From Leucobacter chromiireducens (lineage in GTDB: Bacteria; Actinomycetota; Actinomycetes; Actinomycetales; Microbacteriaceae), in assembly GCF_003917135.1 (NCBI RefSeq), contig NZ_RPDI01000005.1:86993-150992 (forward strand): DNA of 64,000 nt. Reading direction: 5' to 3'. Below are positions 19,823 through 28,856 of this stretch, in pieces (the stretch's first letter is position 1; each line of letters begins with the position of its first letter). A program made the translations under genes and the position numbers. The notes under the pieces are model-generated. The model was not told where the DNA came from. It saw only the letters and a program-made list of their open reading frames with translations, and made no database searches.

Positions 19823-20537
19823 CGCGGCCCTTCGCCGCACCCTTGCGCTCGAACGCCGTGAGGATGCGCCCGTCGAAGCGCTCCGCGTAGTCGCCCGTGA
19901 AGTCGCGCGCGAAGTGCGGCGCGGCGTCGAGCACCTCGCGCATCTGCTCGGCGTACTCCTCCCAGTCGGTCGCGAGGCGCAGCACGCCACCCGGGCGCAG
20001 CACACGCGCGGCGATCGCGGCGAACTCCGCCGTCACGAGGCGGCGCTTGTGATGGCGCGCCTTCGCCCACGGGTCGGGGAAGAACACCCAAAGCTCGTCG
20101 GCGCTCCCCTCAGGGAGGAAGCGCTCGAGCACCTCGGGCGCGTTCGCCTCGATGAGTCGGAGGTTGCGCACGTCGAGCTCGTCGGCGGCGTTCATGGTGC
20201 GCGCGAGCCCGGCGCGGAACACCTCGATCGCGATGTGATCCCGCTCGGGGTGCGTGCTCGCGGCGTGCACGATCGCGTGCCCCTGCCCCGAGCCCACCTC
20301 GACAACGAGTGGGGCCGTTCGCCCGAACAGCTCAGCGGGGTCAGCGTTGGCGCCCTCGGCCACGCTCGTCGCGGCCGGACCCCGCGGCACCTCGACGCGG
20401 TAGAGCGGCGAAAGCTCATCCCAGCCGCGCTGCTGCCCGGACGTCATCCGACCGCTGCGGCGCACGAATGAGACGGGCTTGTCCCGGAACGTACTCGGGT
20501 CGAAGCTCTTCGTGGGGTGGGGCTGCTGCTCGGTCAC
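19785..20537 (-). CDS. trmB: tRNA (guanine-N7-)-methyltransferase
   Basis: 250 residues. SAM-dependent enzyme that makes m7G46 in tRNA. Visible: SAM-binding [28 protein letters not shown], the family signature [15 protein letters not shown] and the C-terminal [11 protein letters not shown], which belongs to the tRNA-binding end. The start is GTG 20537, decided by a TACCGT box six bases upstream (leaderless); the longer frame to 20960 is a shadow of aroQ. The last codons lie within a 23-bp duplication. Confidence 0.93.
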   Translation of the reverse strand: MTEQQPHPTKSFDPSTFRDKPVSFVRRSGRMTSGQQRGWDELSPLYRVEVPRGPAATSVAEGANADPAELFGRTAPLVVEVGSGQGHAIVHAASTHPERDHIAIEVFRAGLARTMNAADELDVRNLRLIEANAPEVLERFLPEGSADELWVFFPDPWAKARHHKRRLVTAEFAAIAARVLRPGGVLRLATDWEEYAEQMREVLDAAPHFARDFTGDYAERFDGRILTAFERKGAAKGRAIRDLTYRRSAT

Positions 20538-20543
20538 CCCACA

Positions 20544-20549
20544 ACGGTA
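20544..20549 (-). promoter_or_regulatory. -10 box, leaderless start of trmB
   Basis: TACCGT on the minus strand, six bases before the GTG at 20537; it decides the start codon. Confidence 0.5.
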
Positions 20550-20618
20550 GTGCGGCAGCGCCCGAAGGGCAAAGCCCGCGGTACCATGGTGGGACGCTTC
20601 ACCCACAGGAGGACTCTC

Positions 20619-21059
20619 ATGACCCGACGCATCCTGCTGGTCAACGGCCCCAACCTGAACCTGCTGGGCACCCGCGAACCCGAGCTCTACGGCGAGGAGA
20701 CGCTCGCCGACGTGGAGGCGCTCGCCGCGCGCGTCGCCGCCGACTTCGGGATCGAGGTGCGCGCCGTGCAGAGCAACCACGAGGGCGCGCTCATCGACGC
20801 GATCCACGAGGCGCGCACGGACTGCCTCGGCATCGTGATCAACCCCGGCGCGTTCACGCACACCTCCGTCGCGCTGCGCGACGCGCTCACCGGCGTGGAT
20901 CTGCCCACCGTCGAGGTGCACCTCACGAACGTGCACGCGCGCGAGCCGTTCCGGCACCACTCGTACATCTCCCCCATCGCCGCTGGTGTGATCGTGGGCT
21001 GCGGCGTGCAGGGCTACGAGTTCGCGGTGCGCCGCGTCGCGGCCCTCATCGCACGCTGA
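20619..21059 (+). CDS. aroQ: 3-dehydroquinate dehydratase, type II
   Basis: 146 residues, the usual length. Shikimate-pathway enzyme. Marks: [20 protein letters not shown] with the catalytic Tyr, [21 protein letters not shown] and [14 protein letters not shown] with the catalytic His and Arg. ATG 20619 with a near-perfect AGGAGGA site; a longer in-frame start at 20517 lacks one. Divergent from trmB. Confidence 0.97.
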   Translation: MTRRILLVNGPNLNLLGTREPELYGEETLADVEALAARVAADFGIEVRAVQSNHEGALIDAIHEARTDCLGIVINPGAFTHTSVALRDALTGVDLPTVEVHLTNVHAREPFRHHSYISPIAAGVIVGCGVQGYEFAVRRVAALIAR

Positions 21060-21095
21060 GCCCGGCCAGCGCGTCCGTGCACGCGCCCACCCCCG

Positions 21096-22028
21096 CTACG
21101 GCGCCGTGACGAAGATGTCGAGCAGCCCGGGGTTGTGCGCGTGCACGAGCACCGCGAACACGACGGCGTCGAAGAGCAGGTGCACGGTCACCACATAGGC
21201 GAGCGAGCGGGTGCGCAGGAAGATCATGCCCTGCATGAGCGCGAACGGGATCGTCAGCAGCGGCCCCCACGAGCGGTAGCCGAGCTCCCACAGGAACGAC
21301 ACGAATACCACGGTCTGCAGCACGTTCGCCAGCCAGGCCGGGAAGTGTCGCAGCAGTACCGCGAACACGGTGCAGATGAAGAACAGCTCGTCCCAGATCC
21401 CCACGGCCCCAACGCCGACGAACAGCCGCGCGATCAGGTCCGGCGTGGTCACTTCCGGCCAGTTCTGGTACACACCAGAGCTGATGAAATACCAGGGCAG
21501 GATCAGCCACCCGAGCACCAGCACCGCGGCGAGCCAGCTCCAGTGAAACGCGCCCCACCGCCGCCCGCCGCGCCACGGAAAGCCGGTGGCGCGATCCCGA
21601 TAGAGGAACCGTGACACGAGATACGGCACGAGCACCGCTCCGCCGAGCGCGAGCGTGAACTGCACCATCGACCACGTGTCGAGGCGCGCACCGAGGTCGA
21701 TCGTGCGGACAATCCCGAGGCCGAGCGCGATGAGCGAGAGATCGCGCAGGAGCGACGGTGGGCGTGCCTCCCGCGGCAGTTCACGCAGCGCCGCGCGATC
21801 TGCCGCTCCGCGCGGGATCGGGATCGAGCACTGCCCGCCGCAGCCGCCCCGATCCGCGTACGCTGCAGCGGCGAGGCCCAGCACGAGCAGCACGATCCCG
21901 GCAAACAGGTCCTCGAACACGAAGAGCGCCGGAGCCGCGAGCACGGTCAGCGACGCGGCGATGAGATGCCACGGGTGGATCGCTGGCCGCGCCGATGCGC
22001 CCAGCCGATGCTCAACAGGGGTTCCCAC
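21096..22028 (-). CDS. CPBP-like intramembrane protease family protein, divergent active site
   Basis: About 310 residues with eight or so membrane segments. The C-terminal third has the CPBP (CAAX protease/bacteriocin-processing) layout: DELFFICTVFAVLLR, then FVSFLWELGY, then VTVHLLFDAVVF. The usual motif 1 (EExxxR) is changed to DExxxI and the motif-2 His is missing, so catalysis is doubtful; the HxxxD of the last motif is present. The start is GTG 22028, supported by TACGCT seven bases upstream; an open frame 18 codons longer exists. Role unknown. Confidence 0.7.
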   Translation of the reverse strand: MGTPVEHRLGASARPAIHPWHLIAASLTVLAAPALFVFEDLFAGIVLLVLGLAAAAYADRGGCGGQCSIPIPRGAADRAALRELPREARPPSLLRDLSLIALGLGIVRTIDLGARLDTWSMVQFTLALGGAVLVPYLVSRFLYRDRATGFPWRGGRRWGAFHWSWLAAVLVLGWLILPWYFISSGVYQNWPEVTTPDLIARLFVGVGAVGIWDELFFICTVFAVLLRHFPAWLANVLQTVVFVSFLWELGYRSWGPLLTIPFALMQGMIFLRTRSLAYVVTVHLLFDAVVFAVLVHAHNPGLLDIFVTAP

Positions 22029-22035
22029 GCAGCAC

Positions 22036-22041
22036 AGCGTA
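22036..22041 (-). promoter_or_regulatory. -10 box, leaderless start of CPBP-like gene
   Basis: TACGCT on the minus strand, seven bases before GTG 22028. It lies 83 bases from the same motif facing the other way before the UvrA-like gene. Confidence 0.45.
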
Positions 22042-22123
22042 GCCGCCGGTGCTGCGCAACCCCCGGGTACGGCGGCGAACACGCAGATCAGGAATCAAGA
22101 AGTCAGTACCGGGGCGTGCGCGC

Positions 22124-22129
22124 TACGCT
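22124..22129 (+). promoter_or_regulatory. -10 box, leaderless start of uvrA-like gene
   Basis: TACGCT, six bases before ATG 22136; no ribosome binding site. Confidence 0.5.
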
Positions 22130-22135
22130 ACCCAC

Positions 22136-24505
22136 ATGAGCGCCGCCGACTCCGTCATCCACCCCGCCGACTCGCACGACATGATCGTGGTTCGCGGGGC
22201 ACGCGAACACAATCTGAAGGACGTCAGCGTCGCGCTGCCGAAGCGGCGTCTCACCGCGTTCACCGGGGTCTCGGGCTCCGGCAAGAGCTCCCTCGTCTTC
22301 GCCACGATCGCCGCCGAGTCCCAGCGCCTCATCAACGAGACCTACAGTGCGTTCGTGCAGGGCTTCATGCCCTCGCAGGGCCGCCCCGACGTCGACGTGC
22401 TGGAGGGGCTCACCACCGCGATCATCGTCGACCAGGAGCGCATGGGAGCGAACCCGCGCTCGACGGTGGGCACGGCGACCGACGTGAACGCGATGCTCCG
22501 GATCGTGTTCTCGCGGCTCGGCAGCCCGCGCATCGGATCCCCGAACGCGTTCTCCTTCAACGTCGCATCGGTGAGCGGCGCCGGCGCCGTGACCATGGAG
22601 AAGGGCGGCAAGCAGGTGAAGGAGCGCCGCTCGTTCGAGGTGCTCGGCGGGATGTGCCCCACCTGCGAGGGGCGCGGCACGGTCTCGGACTTCGCGCTCG
22701 ATCAGCTCTACGACGAGACGAAGTCGCTCGCGGACGGCGCGCTGACGATCCCCGGCTACAGCATGGACGGCTGGTACGGGCGCATTTTCGGGGCCCTGCT
22801 GCCGATGGACATCCCGATCCGCGACTTCACCGAGGCCCAGCTCGACGACCTGCTCTACAAGGAGCCGACGAAGGTGAAGATCGAGGGCACGAACCTCACC
22901 TACGAGGGCCTGATCCCGCGCATCCAGAAGTCGATGCTCGCGAAGGATCGTGAGGCCATGCAGCCGCACGTGCGCGCGTTTGTCGACCGGGCGATCGTGT
23001 TCACCGAGTGCCACGCGTGCGACGGCACCCGCCTCAACGACACCGCGCGCTCCTCGAAGATCGCGGGCAGCTCGATCGCCGACGTGTGCGCGATGCAGAT
23101 CAGCGACCTCGCCGAGTGGGTGCGCGAGATCTCCGACCCCGGGCTCGCGCCGCTCGTCGCGAAGCTCTCGGACACCCTCGATTCGTTCGTGCAGATCGGC
23201 CTCGGCTACCTGAGTCTCGATCGCCCCACCGGCACCCTCTCGGGCGGCGAATCGCAGCGCACGAAGATGATCCGGCACCTCGGCTCCCCCATCACGGACG
23301 CCACGTACGTGTTCGACGAGCCGTCGATCGGGCTGCACCCGCACGACATCGTCCGCATGAACGAGCTGCTGCTCAAGCTGCGCGACAAGGGGAACACCGT
23401 GCTGGTGGTGGAGCACAAGCCCGAGATGATCAAGATCGCCGATCACGTGGTCGACCTCGGTCCGCGCGCCGGCGCGCACGGCGGCGAGATCTGCTTCGAG
23501 GGCAGCGTCGCCGACCTCCGCGCGTCCGGCACGCTCACGGGACGCCACCTCGACGACCGGGCAACGCTGAAGGATCAGGTGCGCGCCGCGACGGGCGCAA
23601 TCGAGGTCCGCGGGGCGAGCACCCACAACCTGCAGGCCGTCGACGTCGACGTGCCGCTCGGCGTGCTGTGCGCCGTGACGGGCGTGGCTGGCTCGGGCAA
23701 GAGCTCCCTGGTCCACGGCTCGGTCTCGAACCGGGAGGGCGTCGTGGCCGTCGACCAGGGCGCGATCAAGGGCTCCCGCCGCTCGAACCCTGCGACGTAC
23801 ACGGGGCTCCTCGATCCGGTGCGCACCGCGTTCGCGAAGGCGAACGGCGTGAAGCCGGCCCTGTTCAGCGCGAACTCGGAGGGCGCGTGCCCCGAGTGCA
23901 AGGGCGCGGGGATCATCTTCACTGACCTCGGCATGATGGCCACGATGGAGAGCCCGTGCGAGGTGTGCGAGGGGCGTCGATTTGCGGCGGAGGTGCTCGA
24001 GTACACGCTCGGCGGCAAGAACATCGCCGAGGTGCTGGAGCTCAGCATGGCGGAGGCGCACGAGTTCTTCTCGGCCGGCGAGGCGCGCATCCCGAAGGCG
24101 GCGAAGATCCTCGACCGGCTCGTCGACGTCGGGCTCGGCTACCTCTCGCTCGGCCAGCCGCTCTCCACGCTTTCCGGCGGCGAGCGGCAGCGCCTGAAGC
24201 TCGCGATCCACATGCTCGAGGACGCCGACATCTACGTGCTCGACGAACCGACCACCGGCCTGCACCTCGCGGACGTCGAGCAGCTGCTCGCCCTCCTCGA
24301 CCGCCTGGTCGACGCCGGGAAGAGCGTGATCGTGATCGAGCACCACCAGGCGGTCATGGCGCACGCCGACTGGATCATCGACATCGGCCCTGGAGCGGGC
24401 CAGCAGGGCGGGACCGTGGTGTTCGAGGGCACGCCGCGCGACCTCGTGGCGGCCCGCGCGACGCTCACCGGCCAGCACCTCGCCGACTACGTCGCGCGGG
24501 ACTAG
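22136..24505 (+). CDS. Class II UvrA-like ABC ATPase
   Basis: 789 residues, shorter than the roughly 950 of UvrA. Two ABC cassettes with Walker A motifs (GVSGSGKSS about 44-52 and GVAGSGKSS), two signatures (LSGGESQR, LSGGERQR) and two Walker B stretches (VFDEPSIGLHP, VLDEPTTGLHL). Zinc-finger cysteine pairs remain (CPTCEG, CHACDG, CPECKG, CEVCEG). Class II UvrA proteins lack the UvrB-binding region and are linked to DNA-damage or DNA-intercalating drug tolerance (DrrC-like). The first aptamer-like CxxC set within the signature domain is intact. Function in this host is inference. Confidence 0.92.
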   Translation: MSAADSVIHPADSHDMIVVRGAREHNLKDVSVALPKRRLTAFTGVSGSGKSSLVFATIAAESQRLINETYSAFVQGFMPSQGRPDVDVLEGLTTAIIVDQERMGANPRSTVGTATDVNAMLRIVFSRLGSPRIGSPNAFSFNVASVSGAGAVTMEKGGKQVKERRSFEVLGGMCPTCEGRGTVSDFALDQLYDETKSLADGALTIPGYSMDGWYGRIFGALLPMDIPIRDFTEAQLDDLLYKEPTKVKIEGTNLTYEGLIPRIQKSMLAKDREAMQPHVRAFVDRAIVFTECHACDGTRLNDTARSSKIAGSSIADVCAMQISDLAEWVREISDPGLAPLVAKLSDTLDSFVQIGLGYLSLDRPTGTLSGGESQRTKMIRHLGSPITDATYVFDEPSIGLHPHDIVRMNELLLKLRDKGNTVLVVEHKPEMIKIADHVVDLGPRAGAHGGEICFEGSVADLRASGTLTGRHLDDRATLKDQVRAATGAIEVRGASTHNLQAVDVDVPLGVLCAVTGVAGSGKSSLVHGSVSNREGVVAVDQGAIKGSRRSNPATYTGLLDPVRTAFAKANGVKPALFSANSEGACPECKGAGIIFTDLGMMATMESPCEVCEGRRFAAEVLEYTLGGKNIAEVLELSMAEAHEFFSAGEARIPKAAKILDRLVDVGLGYLSLGQPLSTLSGGERQRLKLAIHMLEDADIYVLDEPTTGLHLADVEQLLALLDRLVDAGKSVIVIEHHQAVMAHADWIIDIGPGAGQQGGTVVFEGTPRDLVAARATLTGQHLADYVARD

Positions 24506-25560
24506 CCTCCCGGCGCGGACGCCAGCTCGTTGAGCGCGCGGATGAGGCGATGCAGATCCCCCACCGCGCGGCGGCGCGGCGTGAAGATGATGCGCGGCAG
24601 CTCGGGCCGGTCGTCTCCCCCGCGCTCCTCGGGGAGCGCGTCGGTGCGCGCAATGCTCCCCGTCTCGCACAGGCCGGAGAACCGCGCGTTGAGGTCGGCG
24701 AGTTCGGCGTCGCTTGGCGCGGCACGGAGCCGCAGCACCAGCTCGGATCCAAACCACCGGAGTGAATCGTAGTTGCGCCAGAACCCGGTCACCTCGGCGA
24801 CGGCCGCCGACACCGAGTCGGTGACGAGCACGCGATCGAGGTCGTCGACCGCGACGAGACCGTTGGCCGCGAGCTGCTCCGTGACGAACGCCGCGAAGCC
24901 GCGCCAGAACTGCCCACCCTCGCGGTCGAGCAGCACGATGGGGGTGGGCTCCATCTTGCCGGTCTGCTGCAGCGTGAGCAGCTCGAACGTCTCGTCCATC
25001 GTGCCAAAGCCCCCTGGCAGGCAGATGAAGCCGCTCGATTCCTTCACGAGCATGAGCTTGCGCGTGAAGAAGTACTTCATCGCGACCTGCCGCCCATCAC
25101 CGTTCAGCACCGAGTTCGGGGCTTCCTCGAACGGCAGGCGAATGGACACGCCGAGCGACTGCTCGGGCCCGGCCCCCGTCGCCGCGGCCTCCATGATGCC
25201 CGGCCCGGCCCCGGTGACCACGAACCAGCCCTCGGCCGCGAGCTGCTCGGCCGCGGCGCGCGCGTTCTCCCACAGCGGGTCGTGCGACTGCGTGCGCGCC
25301 GAGCCGAAGATCGTCACCTTCGGCGTGCCAGCGTACGGCGCGAAGAGCTGGAACGCCGCGCGCATCTCCTCGACGGCGGCGGCCGTGATCTTCAGGTCGC
25401 GGCGCGGTGTGCCGTCCTGCCCCAGCCCGATCCCGCTCTCGAGGATGCGTCGCACGAGCGTGCGCTGCGCGCCCACCCCGCAGTCAGCGATGAGGGCGTC
25501 GAGCCGCCCGCGGAGCTCGAGCGCAGCTGCGGTCGCTGGGGAATTCGTGGCATCGGTCAC
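24502..25560 (-). CDS. LOG-family nucleotide phosphoribohydrolase-like protein
   Basis: 352 residues. The Rossmann core has VTIFGSART, VTGAGPGIMEAAATGA and the family signature LPGGFGTMDETFELL, the motif of LOG proteins (long called lysine decarboxylases) that cut nucleoside monophosphates to free base and ribose phosphate. The first 70 and last 90 residues extend beyond the core, as in PpnN-like members. The GTG start at 25560 follows TAGGGT by six bases. Its stop overlaps the stop of the UvrA-like gene by four bases (convergent). Confidence 0.85.
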   Translation of the reverse strand: MTDATNSPATAAALELRGRLDALIADCGVGAQRTLVRRILESGIGLGQDGTPRRDLKITAAAVEEMRAAFQLFAPYAGTPKVTIFGSARTQSHDPLWENARAAAEQLAAEGWFVVTGAGPGIMEAAATGAGPEQSLGVSIRLPFEEAPNSVLNGDGRQVAMKYFFTRKLMLVKESSGFICLPGGFGTMDETFELLTLQQTGKMEPTPIVLLDREGGQFWRGFAAFVTEQLAANGLVAVDDLDRVLVTDSVSAAVAEVTGFWRNYDSLRWFGSELVLRLRAAPSDAELADLNARFSGLCETGSIARTDALPEERGGDDRPELPRIIFTPRRRAVGDLHRLIRALNELASAPGG

Positions 25561-25566
25561 ACGTCC

Positions 25567-25572
25567 ACCCTA
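25567..25572 (-). promoter_or_regulatory. -10 box, leaderless start of LOG gene
   Basis: TAGGGT on the minus strand, six bases before GTG 25560. With the opposite box at 25596-25601 it packs two divergent leaderless promoters into 47 bases. Confidence 0.5.
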
Positions 25573-25595
25573 GCCGTGCGGGTGGGTCGCGGCAC

Positions 25596-25601
25596 TAGGC
25601 T
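25596..25601 (+). promoter_or_regulatory. -10 box, leaderless start of RNase II-like gene
   Basis: TAGGCT, six bases before ATG 25608. Confidence 0.5.
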
Positions 25602-25607
25602 GGGGCC

Positions 25608-27026
25608 ATGCCGGCACGGCGCACTCACTTCGCACCGCGACACGCTCAGGACGAGCTCGCGGCGGCGCTCGCTGCGCTCAGGGCCGAGTTCCAGGTGCCG
25701 ACGGAGTTTCCCGATGACGCGCTGAGCGAGGCCGCGGCAGCGATCCCGATCTCGGCGCCCAAGGACCTGCGCGGGATCCCGTTCGTCACCCTGGATCCGC
25801 TGGGATCGCGTGACCTCGATCAGGCCTTCCACCTGGAGCGCGCGGGATCGGGGTGGCGCGTGCGCTACGCGATCGCCGACGTGCCCGGATTCGTGCAGCC
25901 GGGCGGCGCACTCGACCGTGCGGCGCGCTCGCGCGGGCAGACGCTGTACCTCCCGGACGGCACGGTCCCGCTGCATCCGCGGCTGCTCAGTGAGGGGCGC
26001 GCGTCGCTGCTGCCAGGAGAGGAGCGCCCGGCGTACGTGTGGACCGTGGAGCTCGACGCCGAGGGAGCCGCGCGCTCGGGCCGGGTCGAGCGCGCCGTGA
26101 TCCGCTCCCGCGCGCAACTCGACTACCCGGCGGCGCAGCGCGACATCGCGGCCGACCGCGCCGATGGGCCGCTCGCCCTGCTGCGTGAGGTGGGGCTCGC
26201 GCGCATCGCGCAGGAGCGGCTGCGCGGCGGCGCGAGCCTCAGCATGCCCGAGGAGGAGATCCGGGAGACGCCGAGCGGCTACCGCATCGAGCGGCGCGAC
26301 CCGCTGCCCGTCGAGGAGTGGAACGCGCAGCTCTCGCTCCTCGCCGGCATCACCGCTGGCGAGCTCATGCTCGGTGCGGGGGTGGGGATCCTGCGCACGA
26401 TGCCGCCGCCGGAGGAACGCGCGCTCGCCGAGTTCCGCGGGCGCGTCCGGGCGCTTGAGCAGCCCTGGGCCGACGGCGTGAGCTACGGCGCGTACCTCGC
26501 GGGGCTCGATGCCTCAGCGGTCGGCACCCCGGCCGTGCGGCAGGCCGCAGCCGCTCTCTTCCGCGGCGCCGACTACACCCCGTTCGACGGCGCGCTCCCC
26601 GCGGAGCCGCAGCAGGCCGCGATCGCTGCGCCGTACGCGCACGTCACCGCGCCGCTGCGGCGCCTGGTCGACCGCTTCGGCCTCGTCGTGTGCGCGTCGA
26701 TCTGCGCTGGCGAGGAGATCCCGGAGTGGGCGCGCGCAAGCCTGCCGGAGCTTCCGGCGCTGATGCGCGCGTCGAATCAACGCTCCGGTCAGCTCACCTC
26801 CGCCGCCCTCGATCGCGTTGAGGCCGCGGTGCTGCATGACCGGGTGGGCCACACGCTCGACGCCGTGGTGATCGAGGTGCGCGGCGAGCGCGCACGCGTG
26901 CAGCTCACCGAGCCGCCCGTGACCGCGCAGTGCCTCGCGGACGGGCTGCGTGCCGGCACGCGGGTGCGCGTCCGCGTGCTCGGCACCGACATCGCGAGCG
27001 GCACGGTCGAGCTCGCCCCGGCGTAG
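25608..27026 (+). CDS. RNB-domain ribonuclease (RNase II family)
   Basis: 472 residues. The RNB catalytic domain begins at about residue 55 with LDPLGSRDLDQAFHLE, carrying metal-binding aspartates (one position usually Asp is Gln, as often in actinobacteria). It runs through YAIADVPGFVQPGGALD, LYLPDGTVPLHPRLLSEG and APYAHVTAPLRRLVDRFG, followed by a short OB-like end. It is shorter than E. coli RNase II or RNase R and lacks the N-terminal cold-shock domains. A 3'-5' exoribonuclease of mRNA decay. Leaderless ATG. Confidence 0.92.
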   Translation: MPARRTHFAPRHAQDELAAALAALRAEFQVPTEFPDDALSEAAAAIPISAPKDLRGIPFVTLDPLGSRDLDQAFHLERAGSGWRVRYAIADVPGFVQPGGALDRAARSRGQTLYLPDGTVPLHPRLLSEGRASLLPGEERPAYVWTVELDAEGAARSGRVERAVIRSRAQLDYPAAQRDIAADRADGPLALLREVGLARIAQERLRGGASLSMPEEEIRETPSGYRIERRDPLPVEEWNAQLSLLAGITAGELMLGAGVGILRTMPPPEERALAEFRGRVRALEQPWADGVSYGAYLAGLDASAVGTPAVRQAAAALFRGADYTPFDGALPAEPQQAAIAAPYAHVTAPLRRLVDRFGLVVCASICAGEEIPEWARASLPELPALMRASNQRSGQLTSAALDRVEAAVLHDRVGHTLDAVVIEVRGERARVQLTEPPVTAQCLADGLRAGTRVRVRVLGTDIASGTVELAPA

Positions 27027-27028
27027 CG

Positions 27029-27466
27029 CTACGCCCGGTCGATCGTCGTGGAGAGCGAGATCGACGTGACCGTGTTCTGCACGCCGGGGAGCCGGCTCAC
27101 GAACTCCCAGATCTCCTGCACGCGGTCGATCGAGCGGGCGTCGACGCGCGCGAGCAGGTCAAAGTCCCCCGTCAGAATGTCGCAGGTCTTCACCTCGGGG
27201 ATCTTCGCGAGCTCGGCCAGCACCTCGGCGCCGCGCATCCGGTCCACCCGGTACACGAACAGCATCGCGGCGACCCGCTCCCCCTCGCCGGAGCGGCCGC
27301 GCACCACCGTGTACCCCTGGATCACCCCCTCGCGCTCCATGCGCTCGATCCGCAGGCGAACGGCGTTGCGTGAGAGGCGGACCCGCTCGCCGAGCGTGAC
27401 GAGCGAGATCCGCGCATTCGTGGTGAGCTCGGCGAGGATCTGCCGATCGATGTCGTCGCGCTGCAT
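27029..27466 (-). CDS. Lrp/AsnC-family regulator
   Basis: 145 residues. The N-terminal helix-turn-helix (ISLVTLGERVRLSRNAVRLR) and C-terminal RAM ligand domain (VAAMLFVYRVDR through the GDFDLLARVDA strand) are complete. It senses amino acids and forms octamers in known members. GGAG site before ATG 27466. Lies 26 bases after the PLP enzyme gene on the same strand, so it probably regulates that gene and perhaps the permease island nearby. Its stop is two bases from the stop of the RNase gene. Confidence 0.92.
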   Translation of the reverse strand: MQRDDIDRQILAELTTNARISLVTLGERVRLSRNAVRLRIERMEREGVIQGYTVVRGRSGEGERVAAMLFVYRVDRMRGAEVLAELAKIPEVKTCDILTGDFDLLARVDARSIDRVQEIWEFVSRLPGVQNTVTSISLSTTIDRA

Positions 27467-27492
27467 GGTGGGTGCTCCGAGGGCGGCGTCCG

Positions 27493-28770
27493 CTAGGCGG
27501 CGAACGTCTCGTCGAGCGCGGCCGCGAGGTCGGCGAGCAGGTCGTCGGTGTCTTCGAGCCCGACGGAGAGACGCAGGTGCCCGTACGTCTGGAACGGCTC
27601 GGGGTACGCGGCGACCCTGGGGCCGTCGGTCCCGACGTGCACGATCAGGGAGTCGTCGTGGCCGAGCGAGAAGCCCGAGGTCACGAGCGAGAGGTGCGCG
27701 ACGAAGCGGTTCTGCGTATCGGGATCCCCATCGACGGCGAACGCGATCGTGCCGCCCAGGTGGTCTGCGCCGAACTGGCGCACGGCGAGCTCGTGCTGGG
27801 GGTGGCTTGGCAGGCCGGGGTAGGCGACGAACGCGACGCGCTCGTCCGCCTCAAGGAACTCGGCGATGCGCTGCGCCGAGCGGTAGTGCTGACGCAGGCG
27901 GAGCGGCAGCGTGACCGAGCCGCGCTGGATCTGCCACGCGTTGAACGGCGAGATGATGCCCCCGACATCGACCATCGCGTCGGCCTTGATCGGTTCGATG
28001 AGTGCGTGCGAGCCGACCACCGCGCCGCCCATCGCGTCGCCGTGGCCGTTGATGTACTTCGTGAGCGAGTGCACCACGAGGTCGGCGCCGAGCTCGAGCG
28101 GGCGGAAGAACGGGGGCGGGGTGAACGTCGAGTCGACGAGCAGGATCGCCCCGGCGTCGCGCGTCACCTCGGCGATCGCGGCGACGTCCGCCACCTTGGT
28201 GGTGGGGTTCGCGATCCCCTCGATGCAGACGAGGCGCGTGTTGGGCCGGATCGCTGCGCGGAGCGCGTCGAGGTCGGTGACGTCGACGAACGTGGTCTCG
28301 ATGCCGTAGCGGCCGGGCAGCAGCTCGGTCCACAGTCGCCAGGTCGCCTCGTAGGTGACGTCGCTCACGATCACGTGCTCCCCCGCGGAGACGTGGGTGA
28401 AGAATACAGCGTGCAGCGCCGCGACCCCCGAGGCGAGTGCGACGGCGGCCTCGCCGTGCTCGATCGCCGCGAGCTTCTCCTCGAGCGCGACCTGGTTATG
28501 GCCGCTGTTGCGGGTGTAGAGCCCCGGGGCGGTGGCCGACCAGCTGATCTCGCTCGGATCCTCCGGCAGCTCGTAGGAGTTCGCCATCACGAGCGGGGTG
28601 CGCAGCGCCTTCGTGCTGTCGCGCAGGATCCCTCCGTGCACGGCGAGGCTGAGCTCGGACAGCGTCTGCGGCTTGCCGCGGTCGGGCCGCTGGGCGTGGG
28701 CGGACTGCGCGGTGTTGGCGGACTGCGCGGCGTGGTCTGGCTGCGCGGTGTGCATCTTCGTTGGCTTCAC
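27493..28770 (-). CDS. PLP-dependent trans-sulfuration enzyme (methionine gamma-lyase / cystathionine synthase or lyase family)
   Basis: About 425 residues of the Cys/Met metabolism family. It has YTRNSGHNQVALEEKLA, ALASGVAALHAVFF and the PLP lysine in HSLTKYINGHGDAMGG, then LRLSVGLED near the end. Members split cystathionine, methionine or O-acyl-homoserine; the exact reaction is not clear, but the paired Lrp gene favours amino-acid catabolism (methionine gamma-lyase or similar). The start is uncertain: GTG 28770 follows TATGAT by seven bases; ATGs at 28755, 28782 and 28791 are alternatives. A Gln/Ala-rich tail precedes the conserved part. Confidence 0.85.
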   Translation of the reverse strand: MKPTKMHTAQPDHAAQSANTAQSAHAQRPDRGKPQTLSELSLAVHGGILRDSTKALRTPLVMANSYELPEDPSEISWSATAPGLYTRNSGHNQVALEEKLAAIEHGEAAVALASGVAALHAVFFTHVSAGEHVIVSDVTYEATWRLWTELLPGRYGIETTFVDVTDLDALRAAIRPNTRLVCIEGIANPTTKVADVAAIAEVTRDAGAILLVDSTFTPPPFFRPLELGADLVVHSLTKYINGHGDAMGGAVVGSHALIEPIKADAMVDVGGIISPFNAWQIQRGSVTLPLRLRQHYRSAQRIAEFLEADERVAFVAYPGLPSHPQHELAVRQFGADHLGGTIAFAVDGDPDTQNRFVAHLSLVTSGFSLGHDDSLIVHVGTDGPRVAAYPEPFQTYGHLRLSVGLEDTDDLLADLAAALDETFAA

Positions 28771-28777
28771 ACCTCGA

Positions 28778-28783
28778 ATCATA
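28778..28783 (-). promoter_or_regulatory. -10 box of PLP enzyme gene, with ATGCACA repeats
   Basis: TATGAT on the minus strand, seven bases before GTG 28770. ATGCACA occurs on both sides of it (minus strand, near 28791 and 28755) and may be an operator. Confidence 0.45.
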
Positions 28784-28844
28784 GTGTGCATTATCAGCAT
28801 TTTCAATTGCATTTAACGCACGTCCCTCGCGCGCTTCGGCGAAC

Positions 28845-28850
28845 TAGACT
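28845..28850 (+). promoter_or_regulatory. -10 box, leaderless start of IclR gene
   Basis: TAGACT, six bases before ATG 28857. Confidence 0.5.
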
Positions 28851-28856
28851 GAGGGC

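Noticed and set aside
22103..24757. Long minus-strand open frame (about 884 codons) opposite the UvrA-like gene
   Set aside because: The high GC content keeps antisense frames open. The composition is Arg/His/Gly/Ala-rich with no domain motifs, and the plus strand has a clear UvrA-like protein.
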